Assembly (NCBI RefSeq): GCF_001676155.1 | Contig: NZ_LZEW01000001.1 | Coordinates: 434,001 to 498,000 of the forward strand | Length of the DNA stretch: 64,000 nt | Source of the DNA: Morganella psychrotolerans | Lineage (GTDB): Bacteria > Pseudomonadota > Gammaproteobacteria > Enterobacterales > Enterobacteriaceae | Direction of reading: 5' to 3' | Notes under the pieces: model-generated | Database searches by the model: none | Told to the model about the DNA's origin: nothing | The model's input: only the letters and a program-made list of their open reading frames with translations | Position numbers and translations under genes: made by a program | In this document: piece by piece, positions 1 through 8,585 of the stretch | How the letters are laid out: each line of letters begins with the position of its first letter | How positions within the stretch are numbered: position 1 is the stretch's first letter

Positions 1-1
1 G

Positions 2-898
2 AATACAGAAGAACGCCTGCGCTGCCTGACGCAATTACTCGTCAGACATACGGCACAGCGTGAAGACGGATGGGATACTGAGGTTCCCGGATTGTCACTG
101 TGCCGGTGGACGGCACCCGCAGAGCCGGAAGGCTGGTTATATGAGCCGGGTATTGCCCTGGCGGTTCAGGGCGCGAAGCGCATCACTATCGGGGATAACA
201 GTTATTGTTACCGCGCAGGCGAGGTGTTGCTGACCTCTGTTGATATCCCGACAATTGCGCAGGTATGTGAAGCCACACCGGATGCCCCGTTTCTGGCGGT
301 AATGATTAAACTGAATCTGAACGATATCCCGGCACTGATTCAGGAAAGCCGGTTTCAGTTACTGACGCCTGTCGTGGCCGCACCCCAGGCGGTTATGCCG
401 GCAACGGATGCACTGGTAAGCTCCGTGTGCCGTCTTCTGGCATTACTCGATGCCCCGGACGATATTCCGGTAATGGCGCCCCTCATTAATAAAGAAATTC
501 TGTATTACCTTCTGAAAAGTGATCAGGGTGCGCGTTTGCAACTGATGGCGTCACAAAACAGCCAGTGCAGCAAAATCACCCGGGCATTGTGTTATCTCAA
601 AGAGCATTACCATGAAGCGCTTTCGGTGGAGTCACTGAGTCACCATGTCCAGATGAGCACATCCTCTTTTCACCGTCATTTCAGACAGATAACGCACATG
701 AGCCCGTTACAATATCAAAAATGGCTGCGGCTGAATGAAGCCCGGCGTTTGCTGCTGGTGGAATCAACGGATGCCGCAGAAGCTGCTTTCCGCGTTGGTT
801 ATGAAAGTGCATCTCAGTTTAGCCGCGAATACAGCCGGCTATTTGGTCTGCCGCCCGGACAGGATAAAAAACGGTTACAAATTATGCCTTCCGCGTAA
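2..898 (+). CDS. AraC-family transcriptional regulator, 5' end outside window
   Basis: The frame is open from the left edge without a stop, so the true start lies upstream; about 298 codons are visible. The first third matches the AraC_N ligand/regulatory domain (YqhC-type, with a 'YEPGIALAVQGAKR'-like segment). The last 100 residues form the AraC DNA-binding domain with two helix-turn-helix motifs, the second around 'AAFRVGYESASQFSREYSRLFG'-like residues. It lies 118 bp upstream of mdaB on the same strand. Such regulators often control neighbouring oxidoreductases, so control of mdaB is a reasonable inference. The exact ligand is unknown. Confidence 0.9.
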   Translation, partial: NTEERLRCLTQLLVRHTAQREDGWDTEVPGLSLCRWTAPAEPEGWLYEPGIALAVQGAKRITIGDNSYCYRAGEVLLTSVDIPTIAQVCEATPDAPFLAVMIKLNLNDIPALIQESRFQLLTPVVAAPQAVMPATDALVSSVCRLLALLDAPDDIPVMAPLINKEILYYLLKSDQGARLQLMASQNSQCSKITRALCYLKEHYHEALSVESLSHHVQMSTSSFHRHFRQITHMSPLQYQKWLRLNEARRLLLVESTDAAEAAFRVGYESASQFSREYSRLFGLPPGQDKKRLQIMPSA

Positions 899-1016
899 AT
901 TTTTGGGTTGAATGAGAGGATCAGGCAAAGATCAGGGAGGATAGGTTAAGAGATTTACGGGATATATCGCTTAAGATAAAACTATCAGCAAAATGAATAT
1001 CTGAGAGTGTAATTCT

Positions 1017-1601
1017 ATGAAAAATATTTTTATTATCAACGGTTCAAAAGTATTTGGCGGGTCGGAAGGCAAACTGAATGATCATCTGACCATGACCGCC
1101 CGTGAGCATTTAATCAGTAAAGGAATGAATGTTCGTGTCACCCGTATTGATGACGGATATGACAATGAGCAGGAAGTTCTGAATTACCTGTGGGCGGATC
1201 TGATTATTTATCAGATGCCCGCCTGGTGGATGGAAGGTCCCTGGATTGTGAAAAAATATATTGATGATGTCTTTACGCAGTCTGATGACCGTTTTCACAT
1301 TAATGACGGGCGCACCCGCCATGACATCAGTAAAAAATATGGGTCAGGTGGTGTATTAACAGATAAAAAATATATGTTATCAGTGACCTGGAATGCGCCA
1401 CAGGAAGCCTTTGAGGATGATGCGCAGTTTTTTGAAGGGCGCGGTGTGGACAGCGTATATTTCCCGTTCCACAAGGCTAATCAGTTTACCGGGATGTCAC
1501 CGCTGCCGACATTTGCCTGTTTTGATGTCGTTAAAAACCCGCAGATTGAAACAGACATCAGCCGTTATCTTGCACACCTTGATACGGCTGTTTCCGGCTG
1601 A
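1017..1601 (+). CDS. mdaB: MdaB-family NAD(P)H:quinone oxidoreductase
   Basis: A 194-residue flavodoxin-fold protein, the usual length of MdaB (modulator of drug activity B). The N-terminus carries the nucleotide/FMN-binding strand 'IFIINGSKVFGGSEGKLN', followed by the family signature 'YQMPAWWMEGPWIVKKY' near residue 65 and the 'SVTWNAPQEAF' segment near residue 125. The enzyme reduces quinones by two electrons in the cytosol and protects against redox-cycling compounds. A GAGAG Shine-Dalgarno lies upstream of the ATG. It is transcribed after the AraC regulator and is convergent with the RhtB-type exporter that ends 5 bp later. Confidence 0.9.
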   Translation: MKNIFIINGSKVFGGSEGKLNDHLTMTAREHLISKGMNVRVTRIDDGYDNEQEVLNYLWADLIIYQMPAWWMEGPWIVKKYIDDVFTQSDDRFHINDGRTRHDISKKYGSGGVLTDKKYMLSVTWNAPQEAFEDDAQFFEGRGVDSVYFPFHKANQFTGMSPLPTFACFDVVKNPQIETDISRYLAHLDTAVSG

Positions 1602-1605
1602 GTTT

Positions 1606-2250
1606 TCAGCGTGCCACTGATGCCAGGCGCAGTCCCAGCGCAATAAAAGTGGTACCGACCACTCTGTCTATCCAGTAATGTGCTTTCGGGCTGCCTGAAA
1701 TCCGGGCAGCCAGCGTACCGGCAATCAGCGCCAGTGTGAGGTCAGTACAGAATCCGAGCAGCGCATAAGTTGCGCCGAGCAACAGAAACGACTCTGCATA
1801 ATGGCCGCCGTCTGCGGCAATAAACTGCGGGAAAAAGGCAATAAAAAACAGCAGGACTTTCGGGTTGGTCAGTGTGGTAATAAAGCCACGGATCAGAATC
1901 GTTTTTGCTGCCGCTTTCTGAATGACAACCTCTTCATCTTCCCCGGTTTGCCCCCGTTTTTTCAGTGTTCCCCAAATCATTTTTGCCCCGAGAAAAGCAA
2001 GATACACCGCCCCCAGGTATTTAATCACAGTGAATAAAGTCGGTGAGGCGGCAATGATTGCCCCCAGCCCGATGGCACCGGCGATGGCGTGTACACTGCT
2101 GCCGAGCATCACCCCCAGAGCGGAAAGTATCCCGGCTTTGCGCCCGTTCGCCAGACTTTGTCCCAGCACATAGGCAATATCCGGCCCCGGGGTGACGGCA
2201 AAAATAAAAACAGACACCAAAAACAGGGGGTAATGGATAATATCCAGCAT
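1606..2250 (-). CDS. RhtB/LysE-family amino acid exporter
   Basis: A 214-residue membrane protein with about six hydrophobic segments and the LysE/RhtB signature 'TPGPDIAYVLGQSLANGRKAG' near the N-terminus. Members export amino acids such as homoserine, threonine, lysine or leucine; the substrate here cannot be told. The start at 2250 is chosen because GAGGAA sits 8 nt upstream of this ATG; an upstream in-frame start at 2277 lacks this support. It is convergent with mdaB and stands alone. A dispersed TATACCC repeat lies upstream. Confidence 0.88.
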   Translation of the reverse strand: MLDIIHYPLFLVSVFIFAVTPGPDIAYVLGQSLANGRKAGILSALGVMLGSSVHAIAGAIGLGAIIAASPTLFTVIKYLGAVYLAFLGAKMIWGTLKKRGQTGEDEEVVIQKAAAKTILIRGFITTLTNPKVLLFFIAFFPQFIAADGGHYAESFLLLGATYALLGFCTDLTLALIAGTLAARISGSPKAHYWIDRVVGTTFIALGLRLASVAR

Positions 2251-2305
2251 GTGAGCATTCCTCGTGACTGACATCAAGGTTAAATAGTGTCTGACATAAT
2301 GCCAC

Positions 2306-2431
2306 TATACCCTTATTCATTCAAACTGCAGGTTCGTTGGCTGCACTCAACCAGCCGGGTCACATACTAATGTATGCTCCCCGTCTGTTTTCCCTTGCCG
2401 CCTGCCTGCATCTTGAATGACGTTGCGTATA
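2306..2431. repeat. Full-length dispersed TATACCC/GGGTATA repeat, copy 1
   Basis: A 126-bp element with imperfect terminal inverted repeats: it starts TATACCCTTATTCATTCAAA and ends TTGAATGACGTTGCGTATA. The centre holds 'GCCGGGTCACATACTAATG' followed by TGCTCCCCG. Related copies occur at 3809, 8203, 8484, 18832, 42722 and 43466. It has no coding capacity and looks like a MITE or palindromic intergenic element. Confidence 0.85.
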
Positions 2432-2992
2432 AGTGTAATTGACTGGCAAATGACATTTTTGGTAGTCATTTATACAGTGAGACTACGTAGATAAATTGTA
2501 TGGACTCATTCAATATTTGTAATGAATTCGTACATCAGGTATCCGCCGGGTTAAAAAAAAGATACAAAATAGTATTACGCACAGAAAGAGTGTATCCGGA
2601 TGGCAGATAGTGTAACAAAACGTAAGGTCGCGGCTCGGCGCGGGAGAAAGTGTATTATACTCAGCAAAAGATGAAATCCCCGTCTCATTTATTAACCACA
2701 TGAATTAACAGGCTATTTTTTATCTCATTTCTTATGACTGTATTGCGGCCGACCAGGTGTCAGTCATGTTGTTTTTATCGTGAAGACCTGCTGCCGGATT
2801 TTAATCGCAGGGTTATGACGGGCTGATGTCAGAGACGAATTATGCATTATGTATGTGAGCTAATGACAGTAACGTACGTTATTCATCGGAATACCTTATC
2901 TACGGCGTACGGCTCCTGATTGTTACCGGACAAATCAGGTGACGCCGAAAATGCGGATTTTAAGCGGCCAACTATCCGCAAGGAGAAAATTG
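2432..2992. other. Intergenic region with no supported gene
   Basis: About 560 bp between the repeat and the FecR-like gene. Only short frames without convincing start signals were seen, including a 24-codon basic frame at about 2600. The promoter of the FecR-like gene should lie in its right half. No ECF sigma factor or remnant was recognised. Confidence 0.6.
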
Positions 2993-3730
2993 TTGAAACA
3001 TTTATTTTTAAGACCACGGCGCCGCCGTTTTTTGATCACTTTATTGGTTTTTCTGGTGATCCTCGGGGGATATGCAATGTACAACGCAACCCGGCTACAG
3101 GAAAAAGGCGTGGAAGAGCATTACACGCACCGGGGAGAGATTAAACAGTATTCCCTGAAAGACGGCAGCCAGCTGAAGCTGGATACAGAGTCCCGCGCGG
3201 TGGTGGCGTATGACCATGACAGTCGTGCGGTAAAACTGCTCTCCGGTCGCGCCCGGTTTGCGGTCAGTGAGAGCCGTGAAGAGCAGCGTCCGTTTCAGGT
3301 AACCGCCAACGGGGTGACGGTTGAGTCTGATACCGGAAATTTTGTGGTGGATATCGTCGGGAATAAAGTCTCTGTCTGTCCGCTTGATCAGGTTGTGACC
3401 ACGCATTTCGGCGGAAAAACAGAAACGGTCGGGCCGGGTCAGCGCCTTGAGATCCTGCCGGAAGGGCGGGCAAAAGTCTTTCAGCGCCAGTATACCGATA
3501 TTGACTGGCTCTCCGGTGCTTTAGTGCTGGATAAAGTACCGTTATCGGAAGCCATTGAAATGATTAACAGTTACCGTGCTGTTCCTGTGGTTCTGATGAA
3601 CAATGATAAACAAGATGTGGTAATAGACAGCGTGTTGTATCTCAACCAGATGGATGATGATGTGGAGCGCCTGATGCTCTCGCTGGGGCTGACCCGCGAA
3701 TCACTGCCGGGCTCTGAAGCATACCGCTGA
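2993..3730 (+). CDS. FecR-domain inner-membrane protein, orphan
   Basis: A 245-residue protein. It has a basic N-terminus (several Arg), one transmembrane segment at about residues 13-30, then a periplasmic FecR domain ('YSLKDGSQLKLDTESRAVV', 'GRARFAVS', 'PFQVTANGVTVESDTGNFVV'). The C-terminal part resembles a secretin/STN-like short domain, as in FecR-type anti-sigma regulators. The TTG start at 2993 is preferred because AGGAG lies 7 nt upstream; an in-frame ATG at 2951 has no such site. FecR proteins normally relay signals from a TonB receptor to a FecI sigma factor, but no FecI or FecA gene lies beside it. Its partner is therefore unknown. Confidence 0.8.
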   Translation: MKHLFLRPRRRRFLITLLVFLVILGGYAMYNATRLQEKGVEEHYTHRGEIKQYSLKDGSQLKLDTESRAVVAYDHDSRAVKLLSGRARFAVSESREEQRPFQVTANGVTVESDTGNFVVDIVGNKVSVCPLDQVVTTHFGGKTETVGPGQRLEILPEGRAKVFQRQYTDIDWLSGALVLDKVPLSEAIEMINSYRAVPVVLMNNDKQDVVIDSVLYLNQMDDDVERLMLSLGLTRESLPGSEAYR

Positions 3731-3808
3731 TTGCCTGTCTGCGGATAAAGAATGACTGTCCGGCAACAGCAGTTGCCGCTGCGCGCAGGTATAATACAGC
3801 GGATAATA

Positions 3809-3839
3809 TATACCCAACATCATTCAGGATGCAGGCAGG
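3809..3839. repeat. Half copy of the TATACCC repeat upstream of csaA
   Basis: TATACCCAACATCATTCAGG continues into ATGCAGGCAGG. This matches the right arm of the full repeats in reverse complement. Its inner end supplies the AGGA Shine-Dalgarno used by csaA. Confidence 0.75.
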
Positions 3840-3846
3840 AAATACA

Positions 3847-4188
3847 ATGACATCAGCAGAGATAGAATGGGCAGATTTTGAAAAAGTGGAAATGCGGGTC
3901 GCAACGGTACTGAGTGCGGAACTGAATCCGAAAGCCAGAAAACCCGCCTATATTTTCACCCTCGATTTCGGGGAATTCGGTATAAAAACCTCAAGTGCGC
4001 AGGTGACTGTGCTGTATAACGCCGGTGAACTGATCGGACGCCAGGTTTTGTGTGTCTGTAATTTCGCGCCTAAAAGAGTGGCCGGTGTGAAATCAGAAGT
4101 CTTAATCACAGGGGTGGCAAATGCGGACGGTGATATTGTCCTTGCCGGGTTCTCCCTGCCCGTACCCAATGGTCACCGCCTGATATAA
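3847..4188 (+). CDS. csaA: CsaA family tRNA-binding-domain chaperone-like protein
   Basis: A 113-residue single-domain OB-fold protein of the CsaA family (EMAP-II/tRNA-binding domain). Family landmarks are 'DFEKVEMRVATVL', 'ARKPAYIFTLDFGEFGIKTS', 'SSAQVTVLY', 'NFAPKRVAGVKSEVL' and the C-terminal 'PVPNGHRL'. CsaA is described in Bacillus as a secretion-related chaperone and binds peptides and tRNA as a dimer. ATG at 3847 has AGGA 6 nt upstream, donated by the repeat half-element; an earlier in-frame ATG at 3829 falls inside that repeat. It is monocistronic, followed by an AraC regulator on the same strand. Confidence 0.88.
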   Translation: MTSAEIEWADFEKVEMRVATVLSAELNPKARKPAYIFTLDFGEFGIKTSSAQVTVLYNAGELIGRQVLCVCNFAPKRVAGVKSEVLITGVANADGDIVLAGFSLPVPNGHRLI

Positions 4189-4259
4189 TCGCGGTTATGG
4201 CTTGTGCTTTTCTGTAAAATCGGGTCGAATGGGGTGTTCTTATTAAACGGACACCGCCC

Positions 4260-4994
4260 ATGCAACGACCGGTTATCTCTCTGCGTACCTATCAGCACGA
4301 AACTCTTGAACACAGTCATGATGATATGTGGCAACTGGTGCTGGGCGGCTTTGGTGCAATGGAACTGACGGTCGGTAATGACAGCGGAGCAGTTGAACAG
4401 GGCCGGATGGTGGCTATTCCGCCGGGTGTTCATCATGGTTTTTGTGGTACGGGGCATAACCGCCAGGTTGTACTTGAGCTGCCGGCTGACAATTTCTCTC
4501 TTCATTATTCTGATTCGCTCTGGTCTGAATTACCTGACGCCACCCGTGCCTATGTGGACTGGCTTATCCGCTATCCGCAGGTGATTGAGCAGCATTCTGA
4601 CAGTACACGTCTGCTGCTGGCGGAACAACTGGCGGTACAGTTACAGCCTCCGGGTCAGGATAACCGCTGGCTGCGGACACTGAACGAATTGCTGAGTGCG
4701 CAACCTGATCATCCGTGGACCGTCAGAGAAATGGCGGCGGGCTGTGCGCTTTCCGCCAGTACGCTGCAACGCAGGCTGATGGCGGCGACCGGTAAAACGC
4801 CGGGAATGTTTCTGACAGAACTGCGCCTGCGGCAGGCACGACACCTTATTTGTCACACCACACTGACACTGCCGGAGATAGCGCTGCGCTGCGGATACAG
4901 CACTCAATCTTCCCTGACCTGTGCTTTCCGACGTCATTACGGTGATACGCCGGCATGTGTATGCATGAAATTCGGGCGCATAAAAAAAGGGTGA
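4260..4994 (+). CDS. AraC-family regulator with cupin sensor domain
   Basis: A 244-residue protein. The N-terminal half is a cupin-like domain with His-rich 'TLEHSHDDMWQLVLGG' and 'IPPGVHHGF', a likely metal or effector pocket. The C-terminal half (from about residue 140) is the AraC HTH domain with 'MAAGCALSASTLQRRLMAATG' and 'IALRCGYSTQSSLTCAFRRHY'. Regulators of this layout often act on an adjacent exporter, but the gene ends facing the peptide transporter, so its target is not evident. It terminates at a bidirectional hairpin. Confidence 0.88.
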   Translation: MQRPVISLRTYQHETLEHSHDDMWQLVLGGFGAMELTVGNDSGAVEQGRMVAIPPGVHHGFCGTGHNRQVVLELPADNFSLHYSDSLWSELPDATRAYVDWLIRYPQVIEQHSDSTRLLLAEQLAVQLQPPGQDNRWLRTLNELLSAQPDHPWTVREMAAGCALSASTLQRRLMAATGKTPGMFLTELRLRQARHLICHTTLTLPEIALRCGYSTQSSLTCAFRRHYGDTPACVCMKFGRIKKG

Positions 4995-5012
4995 GCCGAA
5001 GCTCACCCTTTT
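4987..5012. terminator. Bidirectional terminator between AraC gene and POT transporter
   Basis: A 10-bp stem AAGGGTGAGC / GCTCACCCTT with a CGAA loop, with A-rich sequence on the left and TTTTC on the right. It serves two convergent genes. Confidence 0.85.
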
Positions 5013-5032
5013 CTGTACAGCATTATGTCTAA

Positions 5033-6556
5033 TCAGGCAGCCTGATTATCCGCGCTTCGCAACATTTTGCGGACCGGGATTATCAGTACACACAGCACCG
5101 CAGCACAGATAACCAGTGCGACAGAAACATGTGAGAAGAACGCAGGCATGTTTAACAGCTGATCCGGGCGTACATTACCGCCCATGATACCCGCCGCCAG
5201 GTTACCCAGCGCACTGGCGCAGAACCATAATCCCATCACCTGACCGCGCATTTTCATCGGCGCTAATAAGGTCATGGTCGCCAGACCAATCGGGCTTAAA
5301 CACAGCTCACCCAGGGTCAGCAGCAGGATGCTGAATGTCAGCCACAGCGGGGAAACCCCGGCGCTGGTTTCAATTACGCGCTCGGATGCCATCATCATGA
5401 CCACAAAGCCACCCGCAGCAAACAGCACCCCGAACATAAACTTGGTGATACTGCTCAGGTTCATATTACGGCGTGCAAGTGCCGGCCATAACCAGCTGAA
5501 CAGTGGCGCCAGCAGAATGATAAACAGGGCATTAATAGACTGGAACCAGACTGTCGGGATCTCAAAGCCCATCATGTTACGGTCAGTGTAGTCTTTCGCA
5601 AACAGGTTAAATGAGGTTGGTTTCTGTTCGAAAGCAGACCAGAACAGCGCGGCTGTCACTAACAGAATAAAGCAGACAAATAAGCGGATGCGTTCACTGC
5701 GCCCCAGGCCTGCAAAGAGAAACAGGTAAATGAAGTACAGAATAACCATCGCAGAGATGAGGTAGACCATATTGGTGGCAACCAGCAACGGGTTGAACGG
5801 GATAGCACCTGTTGCTACCAGTCCTGCAACAACGGCAATAATTGCCGCAGCCAGACTCACCCACATACCGACATTTTTACGGACAACCGTCGGGCGATCC
5901 CAGCTGGAATCCAGACCGACTTCACTGTCATACTTGCGCATCAGCGGCACGGCATAGAAACGGAAAACCAGCAGCGCGACTAACATACCCAGGCCACCGA
6001 TACCAAAGCCCCAGTGCCAGCCGTAGTTAGGAACTAACCAGCCGGATGCCAGCGGGGCGATGAATGACCCCATGTTAATGCCCATATAGAACAGGGAGAA
6101 ACCACCGTCACGGCGTGTATCTTCTTTTTTGTACAGTGTACCGACCATCACCGTCACACAGGTTTTGAACAACCCGGTACCGATGACGATAAACAGCAGA
6201 CCGATAAAGAACAGCTTAGGTGATGAGACAGCGGACAAGGCGATAGCGAGATGCCCGAGTGCGATGATGATCGAGCCGTACCAGACCGCCTTTCGCTGAC
6301 CTAACCAGTTATCAGCCAGCCAGCCGCCCGGTAATGAGGTCAGGTAGATTGCCCCGGCAAAAATACCGACGATGGCAGAGGCTTGTTCACGGGGGATATC
6401 CATCCCGCCTTCATAGACGGTGGCGGCCATGAACAGGATCAGTAACGGACGGATCCCGTAGAAAGAGAATCGTTCCCACATTTCAGTGAAGAACAGTGAG
6501 CTCAGCGGATAAGGGTGCCCGAAGAAGGTACGATTATTGTTAGTTTTTGATTGCAT
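5033..6556 (-). CDS. POT/PTR family proton-dependent oligopeptide transporter
   Basis: A 507-residue integral membrane protein with about 14 hydrophobic segments. The POT signature ExxERFSFYG is present as 'TEMWERFSFYG' near residue 25, and the second family motif appears around 'GFSLFYMGINMGSFIAP' (residue about 155). The protein imports di- and tripeptides with protons across the inner membrane. It is convergent with the upstream AraC gene and appears monocistronic. A GGGAAA Shine-Dalgarno precedes the ATG, and an 8-bp hairpin lies in the leader. It resembles the gammaproteobacterial 'oligopeptide:H+ symporter' group; the specific E. coli Dtp name cannot be assigned safely. Confidence 0.92.
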   Translation of the reverse strand: MQSKTNNNRTFFGHPYPLSSLFFTEMWERFSFYGIRPLLILFMAATVYEGGMDIPREQASAIVGIFAGAIYLTSLPGGWLADNWLGQRKAVWYGSIIIALGHLAIALSAVSSPKLFFIGLLFIVIGTGLFKTCVTVMVGTLYKKEDTRRDGGFSLFYMGINMGSFIAPLASGWLVPNYGWHWGFGIGGLGMLVALLVFRFYAVPLMRKYDSEVGLDSSWDRPTVVRKNVGMWVSLAAAIIAVVAGLVATGAIPFNPLLVATNMVYLISAMVILYFIYLFLFAGLGRSERIRLFVCFILLVTAALFWSAFEQKPTSFNLFAKDYTDRNMMGFEIPTVWFQSINALFIILLAPLFSWLWPALARRNMNLSSITKFMFGVLFAAGGFVVMMMASERVIETSAGVSPLWLTFSILLLTLGELCLSPIGLATMTLLAPMKMRGQVMGLWFCASALGNLAAGIMGGNVRPDQLLNMPAFFSHVSVALVICAAVLCVLIIPVRKMLRSADNQAA

Positions 6557-6968
6557 CTGTAATTTCCCGAGGGTTTATACGGAGGATAAACCCAAAAATG
6601 AAAAGGATAAACAGTTCCTGTTAACAAAATGATACATTTACGTATCAATAAACATCCTGTCTTATTAAAGTATTTTTAACACACTTGTTGTGAATTTTAT
6701 TCATCTGAAGCACGTTTTCTATTTTATAAACCATTTTTTTAGATTAAATGTCGATGAAAATATCATTTCACGATACTTATTTTGACACTATGTGACGGAT
6801 GCCATTGACAAAAAGCCAGAATTATGAGGCTTTCATTTTTATGAAATAATATTTAAAATCAATCAATTACAGATAATCGATTGTGTAAATATGAAATTCC
6901 GGCAACAAATGGCTGGTACGTAAAAATAACAGGATGAAAACAGGAGGGATACGGGTAATATCGTGCGG
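6557..6968. other. AT-rich upstream region of the peptide transporter
   Basis: About 410 bp without a gene. It should contain the minus-strand promoter of the transporter. Near the start codon is a perfect hairpin, GGGTTTAT / ATAAACCC, at 6571-6593. In the transcript its loop contains CCUCC. Confidence 0.6.
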
Positions 6969-8183
6969 TTAATTTTTTTGTTGGCTGTGAGATTTTATGC
7001 ACCACCACGAATAAAACAGATTAAACAGTACAACGGCAGCGGTGAAATAAAATACAGAGGAGAAGCCGAACTGAGCGGCGACCCAGGCGCCCATTAACGG
7101 GCCCGTAACATTTCCCACATCCCTGAGCGCCTGGTTATAGCTGAAAATACGACCGGCAATCTGGTGAGTGATATGATAAATAATCAGTGTCTGTACCGCC
7201 GGTAACATGGCTGAGTTGACAGCACCAAGCAGAAAACGCAGTGCGCCGAGCTGCCAGTAATGTGTTACCCAGGCCATGGGAAGGATGACAAACACAGAAA
7301 GACCGAGCATCGCTATCAGGACTTTTTCCGGCCCTATCCGGTCACTGAGTTTACCGAGTCGCGGCGCGGTAATCAGTGCGGCAACTCCCGGAACCGAGGC
7401 AATTAATCCGCTGATAAATGCCAGGTTTTCTTTTTGTCCGCCCAGTTCGCGGATATACAGCGTGATCACCGGATTGACAGAGCCGGCAGCAATCTGAATG
7501 CACATGGTGGTGAAGAACAGGCAGATAATCAGACGGGGATTTTTAATTGTGGCAAAGACCTGTTTTGTGTTCAGTGCGTCTTTGCGCGACACCGGCGTGA
7601 AATTTTCTCTGACATAAAACAAAGTGACAAAAAAGCAGATAATCAGCACTGTTGCCGTGATAAAAAAGACCGGACGCAGACCCACACTATCTGCCAGAAA
7701 ACCACCGATCAGCGGACCTATCAATGCACCGCTGACCGCGCCGGTAGATAAGGTTCCCAGCGCCCATCCGCTGCGTTTTACCGGTACCTGAGTGGCTATC
7801 AGCGCATTCGCATTCGGTATAAAACCGCCGAGCAGCCCGAGCAGCGCACGCAGAAATAATAACTGCCAGATATTCTGCGCAAAGCCGATCAGCAGCATCA
7901 CAATCCCCATGCCGAGCGCGGAGCGCAGCAGCATCAGTTTACGTCCTTTACGATCAGATAATTTTCCCCAGAAAGGGGCGGCAATCGCCGAAAAGAGAAA
8001 TGTAATGCTGAATACCGCCCCGGTCCATAAACTCAGCTCACGATGGTCCGTAATGCCCATCTGCTCTATATAAAGCGGCAAAAAAGGCATAATCAGACTA
8101 AATGCAGCACCGGTTAAGAAGCAACCAAACCAGACGACATACAGGTTTTGTTTCCAGTTACGGTTGGGGGCTTTGTTGAGCAT
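6969..8183 (-). CDS. mdtG: MdtG multidrug efflux MFS transporter
   Basis: A 404-residue major facilitator protein of 12 transmembrane segments, close to E. coli MdtG (408 residues). Landmarks are '[20 protein letters not shown]' in the first helix, the MFS motif A '[14 protein letters not shown]' between helices 2 and 3, and a second copy '[14 protein letters not shown]' between helices 8 and 9. MdtG exports drugs such as fosfomycin or deoxycholate at low level in E. coli. Just upstream of the gene are three tandem 58-bp repeats. The gene lies downstream of lpxL on the same strand but is separated from it by repeats and a terminator. Confidence 0.92.
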   Translation of the reverse strand: MLNKAPNRNWKQNLYVVWFGCFLTGAAFSLIMPFLPLYIEQMGITDHRELSLWTGAVFSITFLFSAIAAPFWGKLSDRKGRKLMLLRSALGMGIVMLLIGFAQNIWQLLFLRALLGLLGGFIPNANALIATQVPVKRSGWALGTLSTGAVSGALIGPLIGGFLADSVGLRPVFFITATVLIICFFVTLFYVRENFTPVSRKDALNTKQVFATIKNPRLIICLFFTTMCIQIAAGSVNPVITLYIRELGGQKENLAFISGLIASVPGVAALITAPRLGKLSDRIGPEKVLIAMLGLSVFVILPMAWVTHYWQLGALRFLLGAVNSAMLPAVQTLIIYHITHQIAGRIFSYNQALRDVGNVTGPLMGAWVAAQFGFSSVFYFTAAVVLFNLFYSWWCIKSHSQQKN

Positions 8184-8202
8184 TGTTCTCCTTTACTCTT
8201 CA

Positions 8203-8376
8203 TTTACTCTTCATCATTCAGATTGCAGGGGTGTTAGCTGCGCTCAGTCAGCCGGGTCACTTTACTCTTCATCCTTCAGATTGCAGGGGTGTTAGCTGCG
8301 CTCGTTCAGCCGGGTCACTTTACTCTTCATCCTTCAGATTGCAGGGGTGTTGGCTACGCTCAGCCCGGCGGGTCAC
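8203..8376. repeat. Three tandem 58-bp direct repeats upstream of mdtG
   Basis: Units at 8203-8260, 8261-8318 and 8319-8376 each begin TTTACTCTTCAT and end GCCGGGTCAC or GGCGGGTCAC. The third unit runs on into 'ATACTGATGTATGCTCCCC' and a right arm ending near 8440, so the array is an amplified left half of the dispersed TATACCC-type repeat. There are no spacers, so it is not a CRISPR array. Confidence 0.9.
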
Positions 8377-8483
8377 ATACTGATGTATGCTCCCCGCCGG
8401 TCTTCACTTGCCGCCTACCTGCAATCCGAATGATTTTGAGTAAATAATTATTTTGATGAATAATTAAAAGCTACCTAAAAATT

Positions 8484-8545
8484 ATCATCCTTCGGATTGC
8501 AGGGGCTACACTCAGTCAGCCTGACCATATACTAATGTATACTTC
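8484..8545. repeat. Degenerate copy of the dispersed repeat
   Basis: 'CATCCTTCGGATTGCAGGGG' followed by CTACACTCAGTCAGCC and ATACTAATGTATAC. It is recognisable as the left half and centre of the element without a clear right arm. Confidence 0.65.
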
Positions 8546-8551
8546 AAACAA

Positions 8552-8580
8552 ACACGGCTGTTTCAAAGAAGCAGCCGTGT
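8552..8580 (-). terminator. Terminator downstream of lpxL
   Basis: Stem ACACGGCTG / CAGCCGTGT extended by TTTC / GAAG, immediately after the lpxL stop. On the minus strand it is followed by TTTGTTTG. Confidence 0.7.
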
Positions 8581-8585
8581 GTGTA

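Noticed and set aside
2600..2674. 24-codon basic frame (MADSVTKRK..)
   Set aside because: Start context is weak and the length is within chance expectation.
2510..2701. 63-codon minus-strand frame upstream of the FecR-like gene
   Set aside because: No ribosome site, odd composition and no recognisable family; part of an intergenic region.
8203..8376. Possible CRISPR array
   Set aside because: The units are contiguous without spacers and match the dispersed repeat; no cas genes.
8183..8383. 66-codon frame across the 58-bp tandem repeats
   Set aside because: Its repetitive protein only reflects the DNA repeat; no start signal or family.
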